Source of the DNA: Paludibacteraceae bacterium
GTDB taxonomy: Bacteria; Bacteroidota; Bacteroidia; Bacteroidales; Paludibacteraceae
Reading direction: 5' to 3'
NCBI GenBank assembly: GCA_017391525.1
Contig: JAFOYE010000020.1
Location: 51,686-115,685 of the forward strand
Length of the DNA stretch: 64,000 nt
In this document: one piece after another, positions 19,783-28,608 of the stretch
Layout of the letters: every line of letters starts with the position of its first letter
How positions within the stretch are numbered: the stretch's first letter is position 1
Translations under genes and position numbers: made by a program
Notes under the pieces: generated by a model
The model's database searches: none
What the model was told of the DNA's origin: nothing
The model's input: the letters and a program-made list of their open reading frames with translations, nothing else

Positions 19783-21099
19783 CTACTCGTATTGTTGAAA
19801 TAAGAAATCATTATATGGATATCGTTGAATATGAATCGCCTTAATGCGATCATAGAACAAGGCCTTCAACTCATCAATATTTGTCTTCTCTCGTGCAGAA
19901 ATAAAGATGCAATCATCATGCAACTTCGCCATCCAAGTCTTTTTCAACTCCTCTAGCGAGATATTCTCTCGCTTCATCGGAGTCAAATCGTCCTCCTCTT
20001 TGGGAGTATAAGTAAACGCATCTACCTTGTTAAACACCACTATTCTAGGTATCTGCGCGACTGTTTTCTCAGATCTCTTATTTCCATGTTGTTTCTTGGA
20101 CCAAGGATCGGATTCCTTCATCTCCGTCTCTTTGGTCAATAACTCATTGATTGTCTGCTCCACCACCTCATATTGTTCCTCGAAATTAGGGTGCGAGATA
20201 TCCACAACGTGGATCAACAAGTCAGCCTCTCTCACCTCATCCAAAGTAGACTTAAACGACTCCACTAAGTGGTGAGGCAATTTTCTGATAAAACCAACCG
20301 TATCAGAGAGTAAGAATGGTAAATTCTCTATCGTCACCTTACGCACGGTCGTGTCCAGAGTAGCAAATAGTTTATTCTCTGCAAACACCTCCGACTTACT
20401 CAACAGGTTCATCATCGTGGATTTACCCACGTTGGTATAACCCACCAAGGCTACACGCACCATCTTTCCGCGGTTCTGTCTTTGTGTAGCCATCTGACGA
20501 TCGATCTTCTTTAACTCCTCACGCAAAAGAGCAATACGTTGACCGATGATTCGTTTATCCGCCTCAATCTGCGTCTCACCCATACCACGGCTAGTTGTTC
20601 CACCACCGCGTTGACGATCCAAGTGCGACCACATACGGGTCAAACGAGGCAACATATACTGCAAGTGCGCCATCTCCACCTGTGTCTTGGCATAAGATGT
20701 CTGCGCACGCTTAAGGAAGATTTCCAAGATCAAGATGGTTCTATCTATCACGCGTACAGGTTGTACGTGGTTATCCTTGATCGCATTCTGATTGTGCGCG
20801 TTCAACGCCTTCTCAATATTGCGCAACTGACGAGGAGATAACTCGTCGTCGAAGATCACCATATCAATGAAGTCATCGGTATCTGCTAGACTCTTGATAT
20901 ACTCGTTAATCTCTTGCAATTTTCCCTCACCTACGTAGGTAGTGGTATTCGGATAGTCTAGACGTTGCACAAAGCGCTTGACATCCGCAATATTATTCGT
21001 GTCAGCCAAGAAAGCCAACTCATCCAAGTATTCTTTTGTTCTTTCCTCATTTTGGTTTGGTGTAATCAATCCCACCAAAACCGCATTCAATTTTCCCAT
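19783..21099 (-). CDS. hflX: Ribosome-associated GTPase HflX
   Basis: 438 residues. The N-terminal domain has TYVGEGKLQEI, then the DDELSPRQLRN and RTILILEIF motifs, and the glycine-rich linker RQRGGGTTSRGMGETQIE, diagnostic of HflX. The G domain has P-loop VALVGYTNVGKSTMMN, switch II SDTVGFIRKLPHHLVESF, and NKVD. HflX splits stalled ribosomes under stress. It is 2 bp from the GldA-like gene. Confidence 0.96.
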   Translation of the reverse strand: MGKLNAVLVGLITPNQNEERTKEYLDELAFLADTNNIADVKRFVQRLDYPNTTTYVGEGKLQEINEYIKSLADTDDFIDMVIFDDELSPRQLRNIEKALNAHNQNAIKDNHVQPVRVIDRTILILEIFLKRAQTSYAKTQVEMAHLQYMLPRLTRMWSHLDRQRGGGTTSRGMGETQIEADKRIIGQRIALLREELKKIDRQMATQRQNRGKMVRVALVGYTNVGKSTMMNLLSKSEVFAENKLFATLDTTVRKVTIENLPFLLSDTVGFIRKLPHHLVESFKSTLDEVREADLLIHVVDISHPNFEEQYEVVEQTINELLTKETEMKESDPWSKKQHGNKRSEKTVAQIPRIVVFNKVDAFTYTPKEEDDLTPMKRENISLEELKKTWMAKLHDDCIFISAREKTNIDELKALFYDRIKAIHIQRYPYNDFLFQQYE

Positions 21100-21114
21100 A
21101 TACCTAATTTATTA

Positions 21115-22443
21115 TTATCGAGTACCGGCGCCTGACGTTCTACTATTGCGAGATGGTTGAGTATTAGTAGTCGTACGATTCGCGGGACTTGCTGTCGTTG
21201 TAGTACGTGTATTTCGAGTGGTATTAGGAGTTGTTACACTCGTTGATTTTGTAGTATTTGTGGTTTTTACCGTAGTACGGGTTGTACCACTTTTATTTAC
21301 TTTTGTTTCCACTGTGGTGGAAGGAGTAGTCGTCTTCACGGTAGTAGAAACACGTGTAGGTGTTCCTTCTTTTACCGTTGTAGAAGAGGTACGACTCGTA
21401 TTTGAATTCGTTTTAGTAGACGTAGTCGTCTGGCTTGTTCTAGTCGGAGTAGTGGTTTGACCAGTTCTAGACGGAGTGGTTGTCGTTTGACCAGTTCTAG
21501 ACGGAGTGGTTGTTGTTTGACCTGTTCTAGTTGGAGTAGTTTCTATAGTAGTATTTTTTGTTTCCGAAGTTGTCTGCTTTGATTGTGTATTATTGCGCAA
21601 GTCTCTCGCATTGTATGTATTGCGAGATGTTGCATTAGGATTCACACGACGCTCAAAAGACTTATCAGGATGCTGATCACGGTAGTCATTACGACAATGA
21701 GGTTTTACCATTACATGATAATCCTTATAGAATATATGCGATGGATAATCACATACATGGCAATAATGGTGATTCTTCATATATGTATTCACATACGCCT
21801 GATAATGGGACAAATACACAGGTTTAGTACGTTGATAGTGACTTGGCCAGTGTCCATGATGATAAGGAGAACACCATGGTTTATACGATGGTCGTCCAAA
21901 TGCATCCCACAATGGAGGACGGTTCACAAAAACAGGACGAACAATATAATTTGGTCCATATAAATATGGATCTCCTATCACTTCTACATACAAAGCATTA
22001 GATCGACGCTCTGCCACTAGGGTAGCCACATCTTGGAACAGCGATGGAGCCACACAAGCTTGAATCAAAAGCGCATGATAATATCCCTGGCGAGTTTCTA
22101 ACACACGCAAATAATCAATATAGCCATCGCCATTCAAGTCTAGGTTGTTTATCATATAACGACTTGAATTAAGCAAATTTTCGAACTCCTGTACACTTCG
22201 CGCCTCCGCAAACGCAGCGGCAACAGCCTGGAGATCTAAATAAAAAGACAAGTCTGTACTATACGAAGTCACAGTCAAAGTAGTAGTCGTAGACACATAC
22301 TTAGGAGTAGGTGTGGTGACATGAGTGGTATACACTGTTTGAGTTGGCACTACCGGTTTATCAGGCACAACGGTAGCGATCAAGGTCCAACAACTTGTTA
22401 AGTTCACTAACAATCCTAGTAAAATGTACTGTTGTAGCTTCAT
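21115..22443 (-). CDS. Thr-rich putative lipoprotein with tandem repeats
   Basis: 442 residues from ATG at 22443 (LTSC lipobox-like sequence near residue 18). This start is chosen because the earlier in-frame ATG at 22473 lies inside the -7 promoter box. The middle has a structured domain with DLNGDGYIDYLRVLETR (EF-hand-like loop) and a basic, His/Tyr-rich segment (HHGHWPSHYQ). The last ~150 residues are almost only Thr, Ser, Arg, Pro and Gln with a 10-residue repeat RTGQTTTTPS. Function not recognised. It is probably the first gene of the hflX operon. Confidence 0.7.
   Translation of the reverse strand: MKLQQYILLGLLVNLTSCWTLIATVVPDKPVVPTQTVYTTHVTTPTPKYVSTTTTLTVTSYSTDLSFYLDLQAVAAAFAEARSVQEFENLLNSSRYMINNLDLNGDGYIDYLRVLETRQGYYHALLIQACVAPSLFQDVATLVAERRSNALYVEVIGDPYLYGPNYIVRPVFVNRPPLWDAFGRPSYKPWCSPYHHGHWPSHYQRTKPVYLSHYQAYVNTYMKNHHYCHVCDYPSHIFYKDYHVMVKPHCRNDYRDQHPDKSFERRVNPNATSRNTYNARDLRNNTQSKQTTSETKNTTIETTPTRTGQTTTTPSRTGQTTTTPSRTGQTTTPTRTSQTTTSTKTNSNTSRTSSTTVKEGTPTRVSTTVKTTTPSTTVETKVNKSGTTRTTVKTTNTTKSTSVTTPNTTRNTRTTTTASPANRTTTNTQPSRNSRTSGAGTR
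21430..21545. repeat. 30-bp coding tandem repeat in the Thr-rich protein
   Basis: Near-identical 30-bp units start at 21456, 21486 and 21516, with a diverged fourth at about 21430. Each encodes one Arg-Thr-Gly-Gln-Thr-rich decapeptide. Confidence 0.75.
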
Positions 22444-22470
22444 AATTTCTAAATTTATTAAATTAATCCG

Positions 22471-22501
22471 CAAAGGTAATGATTTTTTTTGACTTATGCA
22501 A
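22471..22501 (-). promoter_or_regulatory. Promoter of the Thr-rich protein/hflX/ruvB operon
   Basis: Reverse-strand TACCTTTG (22478-22471), preceded after 20 nt by TTG (22501-22499). It decides the start of the lipoprotein gene in favour of 22443. Confidence 0.75.
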
Positions 22502-22529
22502 ATTTTGCCTAAAAATCACACCACTACTC

Positions 22530-22560
22530 TTGCTTTATTGAAATATATTTTGTAACTTTG
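22530..22560 (+). promoter_or_regulatory. Promoter of the acidic lipoprotein gene
   Basis: TTG at 22530-22532 and TAACTTTG at 22553-22560, 20 nt apart. It is divergent from the promoter at 22471-22501. Confidence 0.72.
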
Positions 22561-22626
22561 CACCCGAAATGAATGGAGTAACCGAAAAGCCAAAAGTGAG
22601 TAGGAAGGATTTTAAGTTCATACAAT

Positions 22627-23076
22627 ATGAAGAATACAATTTTAAGTTTATTTGTACTTATCGCTTTCAGTTTAGGATTTGCAGCTTGTTCCTCTCAAGA
22701 TACGACACAAGGAAGATGGAAACTTGTTAAAATGGAACGCTTTGCAGATAACGATGTCATCATGGACGCTCACGTTTACAATGATGATGAAGAAATATTT
22801 TATGAGTTCACAGAAGGAAAATGTACCGTAACAAAAATAAACAAAGACAATAATGATTACTACGACGACGAAGACTATTACGGATACGACGACTATGAAT
22901 ACGACGAGGAAGAGGATGAGGAATACTATGAAACCATTTGGGATGGCGACAATGTCATACTGCTTGATGAAGATGGCGATGTTCAAGATGCATTTACAGT
23001 ACTTTCAATATTCCCATCATCCACATTACAACTAGGTAATGGTTATACTGTTTATACATTTGAAGAGGTAAATTAA
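22627..23076 (+). CDS. Acidic lipocalin-like lipoprotein
   Basis: 149 residues with a lipobox (FAAC at about residues 18-21). It begins like small Bacteroidales lipocalin-type lipoproteins (TQGRWKLVKMERF). In the middle there is an extreme Asp/Glu/Tyr run (about residues 74-99), flanked by beta-strand-like segments, and the C-terminus has YTVYTFEEVN. No clear family is recognised. The acidic run might bind cations. It is monocistronic, with its own promoter and terminator. Confidence 0.78.
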   Translation: MKNTILSLFVLIAFSLGFAACSSQDTTQGRWKLVKMERFADNDVIMDAHVYNDDEEIFYEFTEGKCTVTKINKDNNDYYDDEDYYGYDDYEYDEEEDEEYYETIWDGDNVILLDEDGDVQDAFTVLSIFPSSTLQLGNGYTVYTFEEVN

Positions 23077-23097
23077 TATTTAACACTAGTTACAAGT

Positions 23098-23130
23098 AAA
23101 AGAGGATTGGCGTCCTCTTTTATTTTTTTT
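23098..23130 (+). terminator. Rho-independent terminator of the acidic lipoprotein gene
   Basis: Stem AAAAGAGGA (23098-23106) with TCCTCTTTT (23113-23121), loop TTGGCG, then a T-run. Confidence 0.85.
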
Positions 23131-23151
23131 GTTACATCTGACCTTAAAAAA

Positions 23152-23183
23152 TTTGCCTATTTCAAAAAATACTTGTACCTTTG
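23152..23183 (+). promoter_or_regulatory. Promoter of the second small lipoprotein gene
   Basis: TTTG at 23152-23155 and TACCTTTG at 23176-23183, spacer 20 nt. It rules out an in-frame start at 23181 and supports ATG at 23244. Confidence 0.75.
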
Positions 23184-23243
23184 CGCTCACATTATACAAC
23201 AAATAATCCCTCACTACTACAAGTTCTAAATACAATCCAAACC

Positions 23244-23681
23244 ATGAAAAAGTATTTTATCATAATATTATGCACCATATTGGGCATGTCGTTTTTCTCA
23301 TGCCGTGACACCAAAGAAGCTACAGAAACGCCCCAACAAAAAAAGCCAGATTCATTACTTACACTTCAGGAAAAAATCATAGGCAAATGGGAGACAAATA
23401 TCGTCAATAAATACAAAGATGGTGTACTAAGCTCAACCAATAATCTCGCAAAAGATAGAATCTTTTCTTTAAACTTCATGGATGATAAAACACTCATCAA
23501 CACCAATCTCACTCAATCCCAAAGATTTGAATACACCATCTCTGATAGCACCTTACACTATTACAATACAGAAGATATAGAAATCCTAAAAATCAACTAT
23601 ATAGATTCCGATAGTATGAAACTCATATTTGATTACAACGACGGAGACTTTGATGAGTATATCTTCGTAAGAACGAAATAG
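23244..23681 (+). CDS. Small lipocalin-like lipoprotein
   Basis: 145 residues from ATG at 23244. Lipobox FFSC at residues 17-20. The mature part has KIIGKWETN near residue 50, typical of lipocalin-like stress or cell-wall lipoproteins, followed by alternating strands (IFSLNFMDDKTLIN, RFEYTISDSTLHYYN, MKLIFDYNDGDFDEYIF). Function unknown. It shares the general plan of its upstream neighbour but not its acidic run. Confidence 0.78.
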   Translation: MKKYFIIILCTILGMSFFSCRDTKEATETPQQKKPDSLLTLQEKIIGKWETNIVNKYKDGVLSSTNNLAKDRIFSLNFMDDKTLINTNLTQSQRFEYTISDSTLHYYNTEDIEILKINYIDSDSMKLIFDYNDGDFDEYIFVRTK

Positions 23682-23712
23682 TCGCATTTCAAATAAATAC
23701 ATTCTATACCAA

Positions 23713-23755
23713 AAGAAGAGGAATTCAATTCCTCTTCTTCTTTATTTATTATTTC
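23713..23755. terminator. Bidirectional terminator between the lipoprotein and polA
   Basis: Thirteen-bp perfect stem (23713-23725 with 23727-23739) and a 1-nt loop. On the plus strand TTCTTTATTTATT follows the stem, and on the minus strand TTTTGGTATAG. It serves the convergent genes on both sides. Confidence 0.8.
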
Positions 23756-23760
23756 TATTA

Positions 23761-26103
23761 TCAATGTGCCTGCAACCAGTTCTCTCCTACTCCACAATCG
23801 GCTATCAATGGCACACTTAATTGTACTACATTCTGCATCTCTGAGATAACGATCTCGCGGACTTTATCAACCTCATTCACAGGTACATTGAAGTTCAACT
23901 CATCGTGCACTTGCATGATCATTTGCGTTTTTAATCCTTCTTGTTTCAAACGACGAGAAATACTTATCATCGCTTTCTTAATGATATCTGCAGCTGTGCC
24001 CTGAATTGGAGAGTTAACCGCATTGCGTTCAGCAAAGGAACGAACAGTCGCATTATGCGAATTAATATCTGGCAAATAGCGTTTACGTCCAAACAAAGTG
24101 ATTGCATAACCTTGTTGTCGAGCCAATTCTTTCTGTCTTTCTATATAATCAATCACACCAGGGAAAGCAGCAAAATAGCCATCAATCAAGGCTTTTGCCT
24201 CCGAGCGAGAGCAATCTAATTGTTGTGCCAAACCGAAAGCTGAGATACCATAGATGATACCAAAATTAGCCGTTTTGGCCTGGCGGCGTTGCTCTTTAGT
24301 CACGTCCTCTATTGCCACACCGAAGATTTTAGCAGCAGTGGCAGCGTGAACATCTTGACCTGAACGGAAAGCCTCTACCATATGTGGATCCTGTGAAAAA
24401 TGCGCCATAAGACGGAGTTCAATCTGCGAATAATCAGCAGACAAGAACAAACATCCCTCATCAGGAATAACAGCCTGACGAATCAGCTGTCCTCGCTCGC
24501 TACGAATAGGAAGATTCTGCAAGTTTGGATTAGAAGAAGACAATCGTCCAGTAGCTGTAACCGTTTGATTATATGTAGTATGTATCTTTCCTGTTTGAGG
24601 ATTGATATAGGTTGGCAATGCCGCTATATAAGTAGAAATCAGTTTCTTCAACTCGCGATATTCCAATATCATTGCTACTACTTCGTGCTTGCCCTTCAAG
24701 CCCAAGAGCACTTCTTCTGAAGTGGAATATTGTCCTGTTTTGGATTTCTTGGCTTTAGCATCCAACTTGAGTTGATCAAACAACACCTCACCCACTTGTT
24801 TTGGTGAATTGACATTAAAAGTTACCCCTGCAGCAGTATATATCCCTTGCTCAAGGGTAGCTAATTCCTTGCTAAGTTGCTCTTCTGATCTTTGGAGCAT
24901 TTGCACATCAATGCGCACACCTGCTTTCTCTATTTCGCGCAGCACTTCAGACAATGGTAATTCCACCTCATTGTATAAACTCCACAATGCCGAATCTGCT
25001 TTTAGCATATCCCATTGGATAGGTTGAGCAGGATTATATGCCACCTCAGGATTGAGCAAATAGCTCACCAATCGTCCTTCTAATGATTCTTGTGGAGTTT
25101 GCTCTTCCTTCGGTATCCCTTCGGTATCCTTTCGGAGTGGTAAGGAGGTGGTATCGGTCTCAAAGGCAGCAAACAAGTCCAATGTTGCCTCTGGCTTTTT
25201 AGTTTTTTTATTAGGAGTAGTAACAGTCGCTTTGGCCACCTCCACAGGTGCTTGTTTTAATAAAGAATTGAACTCCAACTCTCGATACAAAGGCGCTAGT
25301 TTATCCCAATTTTTCTCTTGACACACAAGCGATTGTGCATCAAAATCTATCGGCACATCGGTCTTGATGGTCGCCAGGAAATAGGAAAAACGAATGTCCT
25401 CTACTTGCTCCTGGACTTTGCGCTGCAAAGCACCCTTCAACTGATCCATATTAGCCAATAGATTCTCGATTGATCCAAACTGTTGCAAGAGTTGCACAGC
25501 GGTCTTCTCGCCTACTCCCTTACAACCTGGAATATTATCGCTACTATCGCCCATCAAGCCAAGTAAATCAATCACTTGCGCCTGATGAGTCAAGCCATAT
25601 TTCTCACACACTTCTTGTGGACCTAACTTCTCAAAGCCTCCTGTATGGCGTGGACGATACATCCAGACTTTGTCTGTCACCAACTGACCATAATCTTTAT
25701 CTGGGGTGGCCATATAGACTTCAAAGTCCTCTTTCTCAGCTTTATGCGCCAAAGTTCCTATCACATCATCTGCCTCATAACCAGGTACATCTAGCACAGG
25801 AATATTCATTGCCTCTAGAAGTTGCTTAATGCGAGGAACAGCCCAACGGATATCTTCTGGTGTTTCTTGTCGTTGCGCCTTGTATTGCTCATAGGCCTCA
25901 TGACGAAAAGTAGGACCTGCAGGGTCAAACGCCACAGCCATATGCGTAGGTTTAACACGTTTGATTAGGTCCTCAAGCGTCACAACAAAGCCAAAAATAG
26001 CAGAAGTATTCTCTCCGCGCGAGTTCATTCGTGGCGCACGGATAAAAGCATAATATGCGCGATATATCATCGCATATGCATCTATGAGCAGTAGAGTCTT
26101 CAT
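23761..26103 (-). CDS. polA: DNA polymerase I lacking most of the 3'-5' exonuclease domain
   Basis: 780 residues. The N-terminal 5' nuclease is complete (LLLIDAYAMIYRAYYAF, VPGYEADDVIGTLA, LMGDSSDNIPGCKGVGEKTA). The C-terminal polymerase is complete (ATGRLSSSNPNLQNLPIR, FLSADYSQIELRLMAH, RRQAKTANFGIIYG, MIMQVHDELNFN). Between about residues 290 and 390 only a linker and the RLVSYLLNPE tail of the proofreading region remain, where family members usually carry about 200 more residues. A short direct repeat at 25107-25134 encodes part of the linker. The enzyme should still do gap filling and primer removal, without proofreading. Confidence 0.95.
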   Translation of the reverse strand: MKTLLLIDAYAMIYRAYYAFIRAPRMNSRGENTSAIFGFVVTLEDLIKRVKPTHMAVAFDPAGPTFRHEAYEQYKAQRQETPEDIRWAVPRIKQLLEAMNIPVLDVPGYEADDVIGTLAHKAEKEDFEVYMATPDKDYGQLVTDKVWMYRPRHTGGFEKLGPQEVCEKYGLTHQAQVIDLLGLMGDSSDNIPGCKGVGEKTAVQLLQQFGSIENLLANMDQLKGALQRKVQEQVEDIRFSYFLATIKTDVPIDFDAQSLVCQEKNWDKLAPLYRELEFNSLLKQAPVEVAKATVTTPNKKTKKPEATLDLFAAFETDTTSLPLRKDTEGIPKEEQTPQESLEGRLVSYLLNPEVAYNPAQPIQWDMLKADSALWSLYNEVELPLSEVLREIEKAGVRIDVQMLQRSEEQLSKELATLEQGIYTAAGVTFNVNSPKQVGEVLFDQLKLDAKAKKSKTGQYSTSEEVLLGLKGKHEVVAMILEYRELKKLISTYIAALPTYINPQTGKIHTTYNQTVTATGRLSSSNPNLQNLPIRSERGQLIRQAVIPDEGCLFLSADYSQIELRLMAHFSQDPHMVEAFRSGQDVHAATAAKIFGVAIEDVTKEQRRQAKTANFGIIYGISAFGLAQQLDCSRSEAKALIDGYFAAFPGVIDYIERQKELARQQGYAITLFGRKRYLPDINSHNATVRSFAERNAVNSPIQGTAADIIKKAMISISRRLKQEGLKTQMIMQVHDELNFNVPVNEVDKVREIVISEMQNVVQLSVPLIADCGVGENWLQAH

Positions 26104-26118
26104 AATTAAGAATTAAGA
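26104..26118. repeat. Intergenic AT-rich short repeat
   Basis: Tandem AATTAAGAATTAAGAATT-like words between ung and polA, of the same class as 1362-1389. Confidence 0.45.
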
Positions 26119-26119
26119 A

Positions 26120-26782
26120 TTACCAAGCAATAGGAGTTAATCCGTGTTGGCTAAGATAATTATTCGCTTGCGAGAAGTGTCCGCAACCAATAAATCCACG
26201 ATAAGCACTAAGAGGACTAGGATGCACAGCCTCTAGGACTAAATGCTTACGACGATCAATATATTTGCCTTTGCGCTGAGCATAACTACCCCACAACATA
26301 AACACTATACCTTCGCGGCCGCTATTAAGTGCCTGTATGGCAGCATCTGTCAGTTCCTCCCAGCCTTTACCTTGATGACTACCGGCTTTGTGTGCCTCGA
26401 CTGTCAATGTTGCATTGAGCAGCAATACACCTTGCTCAGCCCAATGTGTTAAGTTTCCTGAAGAAGGGATAGGTTTGCCCAAGTCGCGGTTTAGTTCCTT
26501 ATATATATTTTCCAAAGATGGTGGAATCTTCACACCATCATGTACAGAAAAGCATAAGCCGTGTGCTTGATTAACATCATGATAGGGATCTTGACCAATG
26601 ATTACTACTCGTACTTTATCAAACGGGCAAAGGTCGAAAGCACGAAAAATCTGTCCTGCCGGAGGGAAACATTGGGTAGTACGATAAGCATGGCGAACAA
26701 AGTCCGTTAGCAACTCGAAATAAGGTTTATCAAACTCAGGTTGCAAGACTTGTCGCCAACTCTCATCAATACGTACGTTCAT
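26120..26782 (-). CDS. ung: Uracil-DNA glycosylase (family 1)
   Basis: 220 residues. Water-activating motif VVIIGQDPYHDVNQAHGLCFSV and the late motif AVHPSPLSAYRGFIGCGHFS are both intact. It removes uracil from DNA as the first step of base-excision repair. It lies between queA and polA in the same-strand run, 37 bp after queA. Confidence 0.97.
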   Translation of the reverse strand: MNVRIDESWRQVLQPEFDKPYFELLTDFVRHAYRTTQCFPPAGQIFRAFDLCPFDKVRVVIIGQDPYHDVNQAHGLCFSVHDGVKIPPSLENIYKELNRDLGKPIPSSGNLTHWAEQGVLLLNATLTVEAHKAGSHQGKGWEELTDAAIQALNSGREGIVFMLWGSYAQRKGKYIDRRKHLVLEAVHPSPLSAYRGFIGCGHFSQANNYLSQHGLTPIAW

Positions 26783-26784
26783 GT

Positions 26785-26818
26785 ATGTTCAGGAGTTTAG
26801 ATGTTCAGAAGTTCAGAT
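26785..26818. repeat. Intergenic GTTCAGAAGTTCAG-class repeat
   Basis: Repeated words of GTTCAGGAGTTTAGATGTTCAGAAG type between queA and ung. The same class occurs at 48364-48442. Confidence 0.5.
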
Positions 26819-26819
26819 G

Positions 26820-27926
26820 TTAATCGTTGAGGACTAACATCGCATCACCATAGTCACCAAAGCGATAGCCTTCTTTCACCGCCTCTTTATATGCGCGCAT
26901 CACATGATCATGACCACCAAAAGCAGCTACCATAATCAATTGAGTAGACATTGGCATATAGAAATTAACAAAGAAAGCGTTGGCTACAGTAAAATCATAT
27001 GGAGGATAAATGAACTTATTAGTCCATCCATCATATGCTTTCAATTGTCCATTAGTACCAACCACATGCTCTAAAGCACGCATCACCTCTGTACCAATAG
27101 CACAAATTCGTTTCTCAGCCTCATGCGCTTTATCCACCGCTTGCACTAGCTCTTGAGGAATAAAGATTTGTTCGCTCTCTACTTTGTGTTTAGAAAGATC
27201 TTCTACCTCTACTGCCTTGAAATTACCAAGACCCATATGTGAGGTCAATGTATATGTCTCTACACCTCTGATCTCTAGACGTTTGAGCAAATTCTTTGAG
27301 AAATGCAATCCAGCAGCAGGAGCAGCTACTGCTCCAATTTTATCTGCAAAAATAGTTTGATAACGTTCCTCATCCATCTCATCTACAGGCAAGTCGCTAA
27401 ATACCTCTTCGTATTCCGCTAGAGTCTCTTCATCCATAGGACGACGAATATATTTAGGCAATGGAGTCACGCCCATGGCATACAAATTTTGTACAAATTC
27501 GTCCCCAACATAGTCTGTCAAGAAGCGTAAGGTACGGCCGCGAGAAGTTGTATTATCTATCACTTCAGCCACAATGGTTGCATCCTCATCAAAGAAGAGT
27601 TTATTACCGATACGTATCTTACGAGCTGGATCTACCAAGACATCCCAATAGCGATTCTCATGTTGCAATTCGCGCAACAAGAACACCTCAATATTAGCAA
27701 GTGTTTTTTCCTTTTGAGCATATAGTCGAGCAGGGAACACTTTTGTGTCGTTCGCGACAAACATATCGCCCTCATCAAAATATGAGGCCAAATCATTTAT
27801 CATTTTATGTTCTATTTCACCCGTTTTGGCATGCAATACCAACAAACGTGCCTCATCGCGAAAACGACTAGGGAATTGAGCAATCTGGTTCTCTGGTAAT
27901 TTGAATTTGAAATTACTTAATCTCAT
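26820..27926 (-). CDS. queA: S-adenosylmethionine:tRNA ribosyltransferase-isomerase QueA
   Basis: 368 residues. Catalyses the penultimate step of queuosine synthesis in tRNA, moving the ribosyl part of SAM to preQ1. Landmarks: FKLPENQIAQFPSRFRDEAR at the N-terminus, MFVANDTKVFPARL, AAPAAGLHFSKNLLKRL and HMGLGNFKAVEVED in the middle, and a C-terminal FFVNFYMPMSTQLIMVAAF. No preQ1 riboswitch is visible upstream. The start overlaps the truB 3' end by 14 bp. Confidence 0.96.
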   Translation of the reverse strand: MRLSNFKFKLPENQIAQFPSRFRDEARLLVLHAKTGEIEHKMINDLASYFDEGDMFVANDTKVFPARLYAQKEKTLANIEVFLLRELQHENRYWDVLVDPARKIRIGNKLFFDEDATIVAEVIDNTTSRGRTLRFLTDYVGDEFVQNLYAMGVTPLPKYIRRPMDEETLAEYEEVFSDLPVDEMDEERYQTIFADKIGAVAAPAAGLHFSKNLLKRLEIRGVETYTLTSHMGLGNFKAVEVEDLSKHKVESEQIFIPQELVQAVDKAHEAEKRICAIGTEVMRALEHVVGTNGQLKAYDGWTNKFIYPPYDFTVANAFFVNFYMPMSTQLIMVAAFGGHDHVMRAYKEAVKEGYRFGDYGDAMLVLND

Positions 27927-28608
27927 TATCTATCAAGTTTGTAAATTGTTCGAATGTTATACAATCCTCTACACGCACATCCCCCACTCTAGTTCTACGT
28001 AATGCTATGAGATGTGCACCACTTTGTAATCGTTGTCCAATATCTCTAGCAAGAGCTCTAATATAAGTTCCTTTTGAGCAAACAATACGCAATTCTAATT
28101 GCATTTTTTGCTCATCGAAGTGCAGTATCTCTATCTCATCTATTACAAGCAACTTGGCTTTAAGTTCAACCTCCTCGCCTTGACGAGCCAACTTGTATGC
28201 TCTCTTACCATCCACTTTAACGGCAGAAAACATAGGAGGCACTTGCCACTGTTCGCCCACAAAAGTCGGAATGACTTCTTCTATAAGTGTACGAGTAATA
28301 TGCTCAGTTGGGTAAGTCGCGTAGATTTCTTTTTCCAAATCAAAACTAGGAGTCGTAGCACCTAGTTGTAACATGGCCACATACTCTTTTTGATGCGATT
28401 GTAGCTGGTCTATTAATTTGGTTTTCTTGCCCGTACATACAACCACCACGCCTGTTGCTAAAGGATCTAATGTACCAGAATGACCTACTTTTAATTTTTT
28501 AACGCCCAACTTTTTGCAAAGCAGCCAACGTGCCTTACCCACCACATCGAAACTAGTCCATCGATATGGTTTATCAAATGCTAATATCTCCCCCTCAACA
28601 AAGTCCAT
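27913..28608 (-). CDS. truB: tRNA pseudouridine(55) synthase TruB
   Basis: 231 residues from ATG at 28608 (an in-frame ATG at 28650 would add 14 unrelated residues inside uppP). Catalytic motif [18 protein letters not shown] with the nucleophilic Asp, then [21 protein letters not shown] and [15 protein letters not shown]. Makes the T-loop pseudouridine of tRNAs. It overlaps uppP upstream by 14 bp and queA downstream by 14 bp. Confidence 0.95.
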   Translation of the reverse strand: MDFVEGEILAFDKPYRWTSFDVVGKARWLLCKKLGVKKLKVGHSGTLDPLATGVVVVCTGKKTKLIDQLQSHQKEYVAMLQLGATTPSFDLEKEIYATYPTEHITRTLIEEVIPTFVGEQWQVPPMFSAVKVDGKRAYKLARQGEEVELKAKLLVIDEIEILHFDEQKMQLELRIVCSKGTYIRALARDIGQRLQSGAHLIALRRTRVGDVRVEDCITFEQFTNLIDNEIK

